DNA of 64,000 nucleotides, from positions 558,001 to 622,000 of the forward strand of contig JBFMGG010000007.1 of NCBI GenBank assembly GCA_040752835.1, given 5' to 3'. Positions 1 through 7,960 of the stretch are shown piece by piece (positions within the stretch are counted from its first letter, which is position 1; each line of letters opens with the position of its first letter). The notes beneath the pieces are model-generated. The model did not search any database and was not told where the DNA came from. It was given only the letters and a program-made list of their open reading frames with translations. The DNA is from Campylobacterota bacterium (GTDB lineage: Bacteria; Campylobacterota; Campylobacteria; Campylobacterales; Sulfurimonadaceae). Position numbers and translations under genes: made by a program.

Positions 1-754
1 CATGGCGCAGTTCGTTCATCGCGTCGTCGAAAAACGCGCTGTCGGTTTCCAGCAGTGAGAGTGCGGCGCCGACATGCCCCTCGTGGCCGAAAATCGCTTC
101 GGCCTGCGAAATCGCTTTTTCGATCTTCTCTTTTTTCGAGAGTTGTTTTTTGATCAGAGAGAGTTCCTCGTCTTCGCCGATACGCGGCGCAATCGCATCG
201 ATTTTGGAAATCTCGTAGGCAGCGAACTCTTTAAGTTCCGAGAGCCGTTTTTCCTGATCTTCGATCGTCCGAAGTTCCTCGGAAAGTTTTTTGTGCTCGG
301 CATACCGGGCCGCGTAGGTTTCAACGCGTTCACGGTGCGAAGGATCGTTCGAGAAGATACGCTCGTCGATCCGGCGCAATAGCGCGTAAGGCTCGAAATC
401 GCTGTAATCTTTGAGGCTCAGATGACGCAGATAGCCCCCGCTGATGGTTTCCATCGACGAACGCGACGTGCTTTGGGAGTTGATGAAATAGCGGGTTTTC
501 TCTTTTTTCACCTGGCGGAATACGTTGGAAGATTCGTTGGCGATTCCGTATTCCTCTTCGGCGATCTGCCAGCATACGCTCGATTCGCAAATCTGGGCAT
601 CGACGTTGTCCAGTCCGACCGACGAGAGGATGGAGCGCATCAGGATCGATTTACCGCTTCCGCTGGGGCCGGTAAACACGACAAGCCCAGGATGAAACTC
701 CATCTCAACCTCTTTAAACGTCAGAAATTCCTTTAAATAAAACCTTTCGATCAT
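1..754 (-). CDS. recN: DNA repair protein RecN, N-terminal part (cut by the window edge)
   Basis: This reading frame stays open from ATG at 754 to the left edge, giving at least 251 residues of the N-terminal part. A Walker A motif GPSGSGKS lies near residue 30, followed by an SMC-like head and the beginning of a charged, coiled-coil-like segment (Lys/Glu-rich from about residue 150). RecN is a cytoplasmic SMC-family ATPase of double-strand break repair. The start is 7 bases after the nadK stop, so the two genes are probably co-transcribed; nadK-recN adjacency is common in bacteria. The ABC signature and Walker B motifs would lie outside the window. Other SMC-like ATPases are possible, but length to the coil and context favour RecN. 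Confidence 0.85.
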   Translation of the reverse strand, partial: MIERFYLKEFLTFKEVEMEFHPGLVVFTGPSGSGKSILMRSILSSVGLDNVDAQICESSVCWQIAEEEYGIANESSNVFRQVKKEKTRYFINSQSTSRSSMETISGGYLRHLSLKDYSDFEPYALLRRIDERIFSNDPSHRERVETYAARYAEHKKLSEELRTIEDQEKRLSELKEFAAYEISKIDAIAPRIGEDEELSLIKKQLSKKEKIEKAISQAEAIFGHEGHVGAALSLLETDSAFFDDAMNELRH

Positions 755-761
755 CTTCGGA

Positions 762-1616
762 TCATTCTCCCCAACCCAGTTTCTCTTTGAGAACTTCGAA
801 ATAATTGAACTCTTTACGGTGGATCAGATGGGCGCCCGAACCGGCCAGCTTGATGTTGACCGTATCGTGTTCGGTGATCTCGATCATGTCCTGCCCGTCG
901 ATAATCACCAGCGCGCTCGCGTCGGGCGTTTTCATCTCGATTTCGAAATGTCCCGGCAATATCACCGGACGCTGCGTCAGCGAATGGGGACAGATGGGAG
1001 TGAGGGCGAATACCTGCGTGAGAGGGAAAAGAACCGGTCCGCCCGCGGAGAGGTTGTACGCGGTCGATCCGGTAGGCGTCGATACAACCACCCCGTCACC
1101 GTAATAGGTGTTGAAGCTTCTGCCGTCGACATAGGTCTCAAGCCGGATCATCTTCGAAATCGAGGGGCGGGTGAGGACGATGTCGTTGAACGCTACGACG
1201 TGGGTATCGCCGTTACGTCCGGTAACGGTCGCCTGCAGCATCGCCCTCTCGTCGATCCGGAACTCCCCTTTGAGCATCTGATCGACAAAGGATTCGAGTT
1301 CGGCCATATCAAGATCGGCCAAGAATCCGAGCTTGCCCGCGTGGATCCCCAGAACGGGAAGCTGGAACCGGTATGAACGGCGTACCGCAGAGATGAGGGT
1401 GCCGTCTCCGCCGATCGTCACGAGGAAATCGGCTTTCTTGCACATGAGGTCGAAAGGCTGCCCCAAAACCCCGATCATCCCGCCGCTGACGTGATCGACG
1501 ATCACTTCGATGCCGCGAGACTCGAATATCCGTTTCGCCTCGTAAAAAATCTCACGAAGCTCCGGCGTCGAGGGGCGTAAAAGGACACCGACGCTTTTAA
1601 TATTAGTTAATTTCAA
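762..1616 (-). CDS. nadK: NAD kinase
   Basis: The product is a 284-residue cytoplasmic enzyme that phosphorylates NAD to NADP using ATP or polyphosphate. The diagnostic GGDGT loop is seen in VTIGGDGTLIS near residue 90, and the second conserved block (GDGVVVSTPTGSTAYNLSAGG region, residues about 173-195) is present. Length is typical. The start used is a TTG at 1616; no strong Shine-Dalgarno sequence is visible, so the exact start is uncertain. A promoter-like TTGACC/TATAAT pair with 16-base spacing lies just upstream (1644-1671). recN follows after 7 bases. Confidence 0.95.
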   Translation of the reverse strand: MKLTNIKSVGVLLRPSTPELREIFYEAKRIFESRGIEVIVDHVSGGMIGVLGQPFDLMCKKADFLVTIGGDGTLISAVRRSYRFQLPVLGIHAGKLGFLADLDMAELESFVDQMLKGEFRIDERAMLQATVTGRNGDTHVVAFNDIVLTRPSISKMIRLETYVDGRSFNTYYGDGVVVSTPTGSTAYNLSAGGPVLFPLTQVFALTPICPHSLTQRPVILPGHFEIEMKTPDASALVIIDGQDMIEITEHDTVNIKLAGSGAHLIHRKEFNYFEVLKEKLGWGE

Positions 1617-1643
1617 TGTTAGCTGCCGTCTTTTTTTGCTTCT

Positions 1644-1671
1644 ATTATAGCCAACTTCGTTAACAGGTCAA
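1644..1671 (-). promoter_or_regulatory. Probable sigma-70 promoter of nadK-recN
   Basis: Read on the minus strand, TTGACC (1666-1671) and a perfect TATAAT (1644-1649) are separated by 16 bases, about 28 bases upstream of the nadK start. The match to the sigma-70 consensus is good but is a sequence match only. Confidence 0.6.
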
Positions 1672-1800
1672 AAATCCGGGGGCGATTTGCCATTTTTCCT
1701 CCTGAATCGGTGCTTGTTGTAAGATTTGCATGATACTTGCCACACTATCGTGGAATAATGCTGCCCAGCGAAGCGATGCGCACACAAGGAGACAAGGGAA

Positions 1801-2484
1801 ATGAAAATTTTACTGCTCGAAGACGATCCGCTGATGGGAAAACTCGTCGTCGAATTTTTTGCCGAAAAAGGGGACGAGGTCGAACACTGCCTGAGCGGAA
1901 AAGCGGCTTTGGCGGCAATCGGAAACACCCGGTACGATATCTATCTCCTCGATGTCAACGTCCCCGATTTCAACGGGTTCGCCTGCCTCGAAGCGATCCG
2001 TCGTGATCAGCCCGAACCCATCGTATTCATGCTCAGCGGGGACCATGACATCAAAAATATTGCCCATGCTTTTGAAATGGGGACCAACGACTTTATCAAA
2101 AAACCGTTCGACCTTGAAGAGATCGACATCCGCATCCGCTGGCTCAGCCGCCACACGCATCCGCGTCCCGTTGCGCCAAGCGGGCCGGTCCGGCTGAGCA
2201 ATGAGTGCCATTTCGATACGACCGCACGCATTATCGACTGCGACGGGAAACGGATCAAACTTACCAAAAACGAATACGACGTCCTTCTCCTGCTGATCGG
2301 GCGCCGGGGTGAGCTCGTCACCCAAGAAGAGATACGCAAGTCGGTGTGGAAAGAGAAAGAGATAACGGTGATCGGAGTGCGTTCGGTCATCAGCCGGCTG
2401 CGGAAAAAACTCTCCGGAGACTGGATCGAAACCCTCAAAGGATTCGGCTACATCCTCAAGCCGCTGCCCGAAAAAGTCCTCTGA
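1801..2484 (+). CDS. OmpR/PhoB-type response regulator
   Basis: The 227-residue protein has an N-terminal receiver domain (about 1-115) with the acidic pair in LLLEDDP, the phosphoacceptor Asp in YLLDVNVPD near residue 51, and the conserved Lys in the IKKPF motif near residue 100. It ends in a winged-helix trans_reg_C domain (about 135-222). It is a cytoplasmic DNA-binding regulator, presumably activated by a sensor kinase. AGGAG lies upstream of the ATG. No kinase gene is directly adjacent in the same direction; the nearest kinase is the hybrid kinase at 3402-7022 on the other strand, but pairing is not shown by the sequence. Target genes are unknown. Confidence 0.9.
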   Translation: MKILLLEDDPLMGKLVVEFFAEKGDEVEHCLSGKAALAAIGNTRYDIYLLDVNVPDFNGFACLEAIRRDQPEPIVFMLSGDHDIKNIAHAFEMGTNDFIKKPFDLEEIDIRIRWLSRHTHPRPVAPSGPVRLSNECHFDTTARIIDCDGKRIKLTKNEYDVLLLLIGRRGELVTQEEIRKSVWKEKEITVIGVRSVISRLRKKLSGDWIETLKGFGYILKPLPEKVL

Positions 2485-2499
2485 ATCGCTGCCGCTGTC

Positions 2500-3414
2500 C
2501 TAACAGGAGCATCGGTTTCTGCCGTTTTGTTTCGAACGGTACAAAGCCTCGTCGGCACGTGCCAGCAACTCTTTTTTCCCTTCATTCGCTCCCCCGGAAA
2601 GCGCCGTTCCCACGCTGATCGTCACCTGTCGCGCAGCCGAGGAAAATTCGTGGACGATGTTCAGCCGCGCCACGGAATCGACCAGGTTGTGCGCCACCGT
2701 TTCGACCCCTTCGGCATCAACGTCGTACAAAAGGACGACAAACTCTTCCCCGCCGTAACGGGCAACGATGTCACCCGGCCGTTTGAGGGTATTTTTGAGT
2801 GTTTCGGCGATCTTGACCAAACACTCGTCCCCCCTGCCGTGGCCGTAATAGTCGTTGTAATTTTTGAAATGGTCGACATCGATCATCAGCACGGCCATGG
2901 ACCGCCCTTCCCGAAGCGCTTTTTTGTAGTATTTTTCATACACCTCTTCGAAAAAACGGCGGTTGGGAATATGGGTCAGACCGTCGTGCATCGAAAGCTC
3001 TTCGAGAAGGTCGCTTTTGAGCTTGAGCGCGATATGGTTTCGAACCCGGATTTTGACAATGGTGGGGTGGAACGGTTTGGCGATATAGTCGAGCGCACCG
3101 AGGTTCAGGCCGTATTCTTCGTCTTTGATCTCGTTTTTGGCTGTGACGAAAATGATCGGTATGTGGTTTGTCTCTTCGCTGCTTTTGAGCGCTTTGCACA
3201 CTTCATAACCGTCCATTCCGGGCATCTCGATGTCCAGCAGAATCAGGTCGGGTTTCTCTTTTCCGCGGGCAATCTCAAGCGCTTCGAGGCCGTTCTTGGC
3301 CGCCTTGATCCGGTATTCGTCCCGCAGAAGGTCGTATAGAACGGCGATGTTGGTCGCCATGTCGTCTACGATCAGGACCGTCGGGCGTTTGTCCACCGAA
3401 CTCACACGCTCCAC
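2500..3414 (-). CDS. Response regulator with GGDEF diguanylate cyclase domain
   Basis: The 304-residue protein joins a receiver domain (about 10-125; DDMATN acidic pair, Asp in LILLDIEMPG, Lys in IAKPF) to a GGDEF domain (about 140-300). The active-site motif is GGEEF, and an RxxD inhibitory site (RPGD) stands five residues before it, so the enzyme probably makes cyclic di-GMP from GTP and is feedback-inhibited. Its start overlaps the end of the hybrid kinase gene by 13 bases, so the kinase is the likely phosphodonor and the pair forms a sensor-to-c-di-GMP circuit. This architecture resembles PleD/WspR-type cyclases. Confidence 0.93.
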   Translation of the reverse strand: MERVSSVDKRPTVLIVDDMATNIAVLYDLLRDEYRIKAAKNGLEALEIARGKEKPDLILLDIEMPGMDGYEVCKALKSSEETNHIPIIFVTAKNEIKDEEYGLNLGALDYIAKPFHPTIVKIRVRNHIALKLKSDLLEELSMHDGLTHIPNRRFFEEVYEKYYKKALREGRSMAVLMIDVDHFKNYNDYYGHGRGDECLVKIAETLKNTLKRPGDIVARYGGEEFVVLLYDVDAEGVETVAHNLVDSVARLNIVHEFSSAARQVTISVGTALSGGANEGKKELLARADEALYRSKQNGRNRCSC

Positions 3415-6400
3415 CGTTGCATGATCTCGTATGCCCTTTGCAATTCAAAATTGTCCATCGCGTCTTTCCATTCCCTGAGTTCCTCGCTGTCGACCCGTTC
3501 TTGGAGCGCGTCGGACAAAGAGCGCTGTTCATCCGGCGAAACGAGGTTTCTTTCTTTCAAAGAGTCGCTTATTTTAGCGAACAGAACGTTAAACGCTTCG
3601 GCATCCATCGACGAAACGACGGGATCGGCCGCACTGTTTTGCAGGTATTCACGAATCCGTTCGCGCAAAGCCGCCATCGCCTGTTGCAGGGCGTCGGCAT
3701 CCGCATCCGCCGTATTTTCGGAGCGTTTGTATTTCGCGTCGATTCGGGTACAGACGCCGCACAGCGCCGCGGCACCGATGTTGCCGCTGACCCCTTTGAG
3801 GGCATGAACGGAAGCGCGGGCCTCCCAGTCGTTGCGGCGGACTTTCTCGCCCAGATCGGCAAATTCCCCTTCCAACTGAGCCAAAAACATCGACAATAGC
3901 TGGTGTATCCGCTCCTTTCTTCCGCTGGCAATCGTGTGAAGATATTCCTCATCCAGTACCGCTTCATTCTCTGAACCCCTTTTGGAAAACCGCTCCGCCG
4001 CCGAAGAGATCCCCTCGGAGGCCCTGCTCCATTTGGCGATCGTGGCATAGAGGTCGTTCATGTCGATCGGTTTGGCCAAATGGTCGTTCATCCCCGCTTC
4101 GAGGACTTTTTCACGGTCCTCGATCATCGCCGCGGCGGTCAGCGCGACAATCGGAACCTGCGTATCGTATTGCCGGATGATCCCGGTTGCTTCGTACCCG
4201 CTCATGATCGGCATCTGCAGATCCATCAGCAGCAAATCGTAGCGGCGGGGATCGGAGAGAAAAAGTTCGACCGCCTCTTTTCCGTTTCGGGCGATGGTAG
4301 GGACGATGCCGACCCTGCCCAGCATCATGCTTACCACTTCCTGATTGAGCAGGTTGTCCTCGGCCAGGAGTACGTGCAGTCCTCCAAGCTCAGCAAGGTT
4401 CCGCTGCTCGTGCATCGGCGAGAATCCGAGTCCCTGCGGCGACTCGCGATCGGGGGTGATGACCGTTTCACGGTCCCACGCACTGACCGCAACATCGATG
4501 TCGAACGAAAAAGTCGACCCCGCCCCTTTACGGCTCTCGACGCTCAGGTCACCGCCCATCGCGTTGACCAGACGTCGGGAGATCGTCAGTCCAAGCCCCG
4601 TTCCTCCGTATTTGCGCGTGATTGAGGTGTCCGCCTGGCTAAAGGGGATGAAAAGCTTGGCGATGTGCGATTCGTTCATTCCGATCCCGGTGTCGGCGAC
4701 GCTGAAACGGATCAGGGCCCGATCTCCCCGACGCTCGCGCAACGAAATGGTGAGCGAGACCTTCCCTTTGTGGGTGAATTTCAGGGCATTGCTCAAGAGA
4801 TTCGTGAGAATCTGGTCGAGTCGGAGTTCATCGCCGACGATTACCCCCGGCACGTCCCCGTCCATCCCGAAATCGAGCGTTATCCCCTGCTCCTCGGCGC
4901 GCTGTGCGAAGATGGCGTTAAGCTGGGACAATACGTTTTCGAGGGCAAAACTTTTCTCTTCCAGTTCGAGTTTGTCGGCCTCGATTTTCGAATAATCGAG
5001 AATATCGTTGATAATCTCCAGCAACATTTTCGACGAACGGTAGATTTTTTGGATGCAATCGCGCTGTTTGGGGTTGAGGTCGCTGTCGAACATCAGCTGG
5101 CTGAGTCCCAGCACGGCGTTCATCGGGGTACGTATCTCATGGCTCATGTTGGCGAGGAACTGGCTTTTTGCGATGTTGGCGGTTTCGGCCTGCTCTTTGG
5201 CGACCATGAGTTCGGCTTCGACCCTTTTACGTTCGGTAATGTCGTAGCCAAAGCCGATGTATTCGACACATTCGCCGTTCGCATCCGAACGGATCAGCGA
5301 ATTCCAGGCGATAATCCGTTCTTCCCCGTCCTTTCGGGTCAGCACCATCTCATAATCGCGCACGTCGGCATGCGTCGAGAGCTTGTGCAAAAGGGATTCG
5401 ATGTGGGCATACGATTCGCCCGGATGAAACGTTTCCCACCAGTTCCTCCCGATCAGTTCGGCAGCACTGTAGCCGCTGATCCGCTCGCCGGCGGGATTGA
5501 CGAAATTGCACGTGCCGTCCGGCGCGAGCCCGACGACGAAAATCGGGGTCTCCTTGATGATATTGGCCGAGTAGTCCCTTTCCGCTTTCAGCGACTCCTC
5601 GATCTGCTTGCGCTCGTGAATGTCCGCATGCGATCCGACCATCCGCGACGGACGTCCGTGACGGTCGCGTCCGACGATGATCCCGCGGTCGAAAATCCAT
5701 TTGTAGCTGCCGTCTTTGCATTTGATCCGATGTTCATTGGTGTATGCGTCGGTTTTTCCGTCCAGATGAAGCTGCAAATCCCGGTACACCCGGTCAATAT
5801 CCTCGGGATGGACCCGTTTTTCCCATTCGAACAGGGTATTTGAAATTTCCTCTTCCCCAAACCCGAGCATCTCTTTCCACCGTTTAGAGAAAAAGACCTC
5901 GTTCGTTTCCATGTTCCAGTCCCAGATCCCATCACCCGACCCTTCCAGTACGAAACGCAGACGCTCTTCGGAAATGGAGAGTCTTTCGGTAATCTTCTCG
6001 GCCAGCTGCTGCGCCTTTTCCTTGGTACGGATAAGCGAACGGATGACGGCAAAGAGGGTCAACGACAAAAGCGTCCCCAGCAACAGCACCAGCCACGGAA
6101 AACTGGTTTGCGCCTCCTGAATGAAACCGTGCAGCGGTCTGTAACGAAGCGTCCATACCCTTCCGTCGACGTCGATCCGCTGTTCGACGGCGGGAGCACC
6201 CACGGCGACCGATGCCATGTGTTTTGAAAGCAGCAGGTTTTCTTTTGTCGGCGCACCGTCGTAAATTTCAAAGGCCAGATCTTTGTAACGATCTCCCAAA
6301 ACGCCCCACATCAGGTCTTTGACCCGGAACGGCGCGTACACGAATCCCTGCAGCGCCGCCAGCCGCTGGGCTTTTGTCTCCAGACGGGCCCCTTTCGCGT

Positions 6401-7022
6401 AGACCGGAACGTACATCAGGAAACCGGCCTGCTCGTCAATCCGGTTCTCCTGCATCAGGCGTACTTTTCCGCTTGCCGCCGCGACCCCGGTCACCGCCGC
6501 GCGAACCATCGCTTCACGGCGTACTTGCTCGGAAAACATATCATACCCGATCGCCCGGCGGTTACGTTGATCCAGCGGTTCGAGGTAAACGATCGCGGTA
6601 TAAGACTCCCGTTGTCCCGACGGGCGGAGGGCGTAATCGACGAACCCTTCCGCCCGCATCGCCGCTTCATGCCGTTTGACCTCGGAAGGCTCGATCACCG
6701 CAGCGTAGCCGAGCCCCTGGATCCCGGGAAAAGAACGTTCAATCCGGAGCATATCGACAAACGTACGCCATTCGCTCCGCTCGACATTGTCCGAAGCGCT
6801 GTAAAGCCCCGCCCCCGCATAGAGGATGTGGCGGTAGGCGTCCATGCGCGTCGTGATCAGCAGTGTCGCCTGCTTGGTCACCGTTTCGAAACGGAGCCGT
6901 TCTTTCTCTTTGGCATTCTCCTGCTCGTATCGAAAAGCCGCAACGCTTAATGCGATTCCCGCGGCCAGAACGGCATAGGCCAGCATCTTTTTATTGAGTA
7001 TTTTCTCGAATAACGGCTGCAT
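3402..7022 (-). CDS. CHASE-PAS hybrid sensor histidine kinase with receiver and Hpt domains
   Basis: This large inner-membrane kinase has about 1206 residues. In order it shows a transmembrane helix (about 12-32), a periplasmic CHASE-type sensor region (about 60-270), a second transmembrane helix (about 310-335), two PAS domains (about 360-480 and 490-610), HisKA with MSHEIRTPMN, HATPase_c (TGIGM, GGTGLGL), a receiver domain (LLMDLQMP) and an Hpt domain with phospho-His in VHALKG. A roughly 80-residue tail follows. The frame extends upstream to a TTG at 7067 overlapping ppx, but ATG at 7022 is preferred because GAGG lies 7 bases upstream. The response regulator/GGDEF gene overlaps its end, giving a complete phosphorelay. 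The ligand of the CHASE domain is unknown. Confidence 0.93.
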   Translation of the reverse strand: MQPLFEKILNKKMLAYAVLAAGIALSVAAFRYEQENAKEKERLRFETVTKQATLLITTRMDAYRHILYAGAGLYSASDNVERSEWRTFVDMLRIERSFPGIQGLGYAAVIEPSEVKRHEAAMRAEGFVDYALRPSGQRESYTAIVYLEPLDQRNRRAIGYDMFSEQVRREAMVRAAVTGVAAASGKVRLMQENRIDEQAGFLMYVPVYAKGARLETKAQRLAALQGFVYAPFRVKDLMWGVLGDRYKDLAFEIYDGAPTKENLLLSKHMASVAVGAPAVEQRIDVDGRVWTLRYRPLHGFIQEAQTSFPWLVLLLGTLLSLTLFAVIRSLIRTKEKAQQLAEKITERLSISEERLRFVLEGSGDGIWDWNMETNEVFFSKRWKEMLGFGEEEISNTLFEWEKRVHPEDIDRVYRDLQLHLDGKTDAYTNEHRIKCKDGSYKWIFDRGIIVGRDRHGRPSRMVGSHADIHERKQIEESLKAERDYSANIIKETPIFVVGLAPDGTCNFVNPAGERISGYSAAELIGRNWWETFHPGESYAHIESLLHKLSTHADVRDYEMVLTRKDGEERIIAWNSLIRSDANGECVEYIGFGYDITERKRVEAELMVAKEQAETANIAKSQFLANMSHEIRTPMNAVLGLSQLMFDSDLNPKQRDCIQKIYRSSKMLLEIINDILDYSKIEADKLELEEKSFALENVLSQLNAIFAQRAEEQGITLDFGMDGDVPGVIVGDELRLDQILTNLLSNALKFTHKGKVSLTISLRERRGDRALIRFSVADTGIGMNESHIAKLFIPFSQADTSITRKYGGTGLGLTISRRLVNAMGGDLSVESRKGAGSTFSFDIDVAVSAWDRETVITPDRESPQGLGFSPMHEQRNLAELGGLHVLLAEDNLLNQEVVSMMLGRVGIVPTIARNGKEAVELFLSDPRRYDLLLMDLQMPIMSGYEATGIIRQYDTQVPIVALTAAAMIEDREKVLEAGMNDHLAKPIDMNDLYATIAKWSRASEGISSAAERFSKRGSENEAVLDEEYLHTIASGRKERIHQLLSMFLAQLEGEFADLGEKVRRNDWEARASVHALKGVSGNIGAAALCGVCTRIDAKYKRSENTADADADALQQAMAALRERIREYLQNSAADPVVSSMDAEAFNVLFAKISDSLKERNLVSPDEQRSLSDALQERVDSEELREWKDAMDNFELQRAYEIMQRWSV

Positions 7023-7063
7023 ACCGGCACCTCGCATTGCGGAACTGAGTTTATTATACACCT

Positions 7064-7960
7064 TCAAAGCGCGGATGTGTCCGACATTCGATGAAAATAA
7101 TCGAGCGCGATCCCCTCGCGCAAGCCGTCATCGACGACAATCGCTTGCTCATGCCCGAGCGCTTCGTACAATGCCGTCACCATCAAGATCCCCGCCACGA
7201 TGAGGTTTTCCCTCCCTACCCCGACGTAACGGGTTCGGCGCGCTTCGTCCATGGCCAGCAGCTCATCGTAAGCGCGGTAACATTCGCGGAGGGAGAGGAC
7301 GTATCCGTTGATCCGTCCGGGATCATAGGTTTCATAATCCATCCCGTTCACGTAAGCCGCGATCGTCGTCGGTGTTCCCGCCGTCAGCACCAGCGATCCG
7401 CTTCCCGCCGGGAGGGCATCACGGACGCACGCGGCGAATTCGGCGATTTTTTCGCCGAGTCGTTCCGGACGGCTCACGCTCTCGGAGAGGGTGACGATCC
7501 CCTTCTCGATGCTGACCGCACGGCTTTCTCCCCCTTCAACGCGTATCAGTTCGGTCGATCCCCCGCCGATATCGGCCAGAACGAACGCTTCCGCACCGAT
7601 CCCCAGTTTTTTCAGCCGGTATTGCACTGCCAAGAGCGTCAGGGACGCCTCTTTCATCGGACCGATAATCTCGAACCGCAAACCGCATTCGCGTTCGATC
7701 CTCTCAAGAACCTCCGAAGCGTTGCGGGCGCGACGCATCGCGGCGGTGGTGTAGGCGACGACACTCTGGTTTTTCCATTCCATCCGCTCCCGCGCCTGGG
7801 CGATGGCCTCTATGATCCGCCGTTGCGCGTTTTCCCCGATCAGGCCGCTTTCATTGAGCCCCTCGGCGGTACGGACGATTTTTTCGAAACTCCGTCCCCA
7901 CTCGCATCCGTCGTATTCGACGAAACGGATCGTATTGGATCCCAGATCGATCGCGATCAT
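7064..7960 (-). CDS. Ppx/GppA family phosphatase
   Basis: The 298-residue protein has the ASKHA-type phosphate-binding start IDLGSNTIRFVEYD and the second motif DIGGGSTEL near residue 130. This family includes exopolyphosphatases and guanosine pentaphosphate phosphohydrolases. The short length (about 300 rather than 500 residues) means the C-terminal HD-like region of E. coli Ppx/GppA is absent, as is common in Campylobacterota. ATG at 7960 overlaps the stop of the WD40 gene by 4 bases, so the two are translationally coupled. Substrate preference (polyphosphate or pppGpp) cannot be read from sequence. Confidence 0.88.
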   Translation of the reverse strand: MIAIDLGSNTIRFVEYDGCEWGRSFEKIVRTAEGLNESGLIGENAQRRIIEAIAQARERMEWKNQSVVAYTTAAMRRARNASEVLERIERECGLRFEIIGPMKEASLTLLAVQYRLKKLGIGAEAFVLADIGGGSTELIRVEGGESRAVSIEKGIVTLSESVSRPERLGEKIAEFAACVRDALPAGSGSLVLTAGTPTTIAAYVNGMDYETYDPGRINGYVLSLRECYRAYDELLAMDEARRTRYVGVGRENLIVAGILMVTALYEALGHEQAIVVDDGLREGIALDYFHRMSDTSAL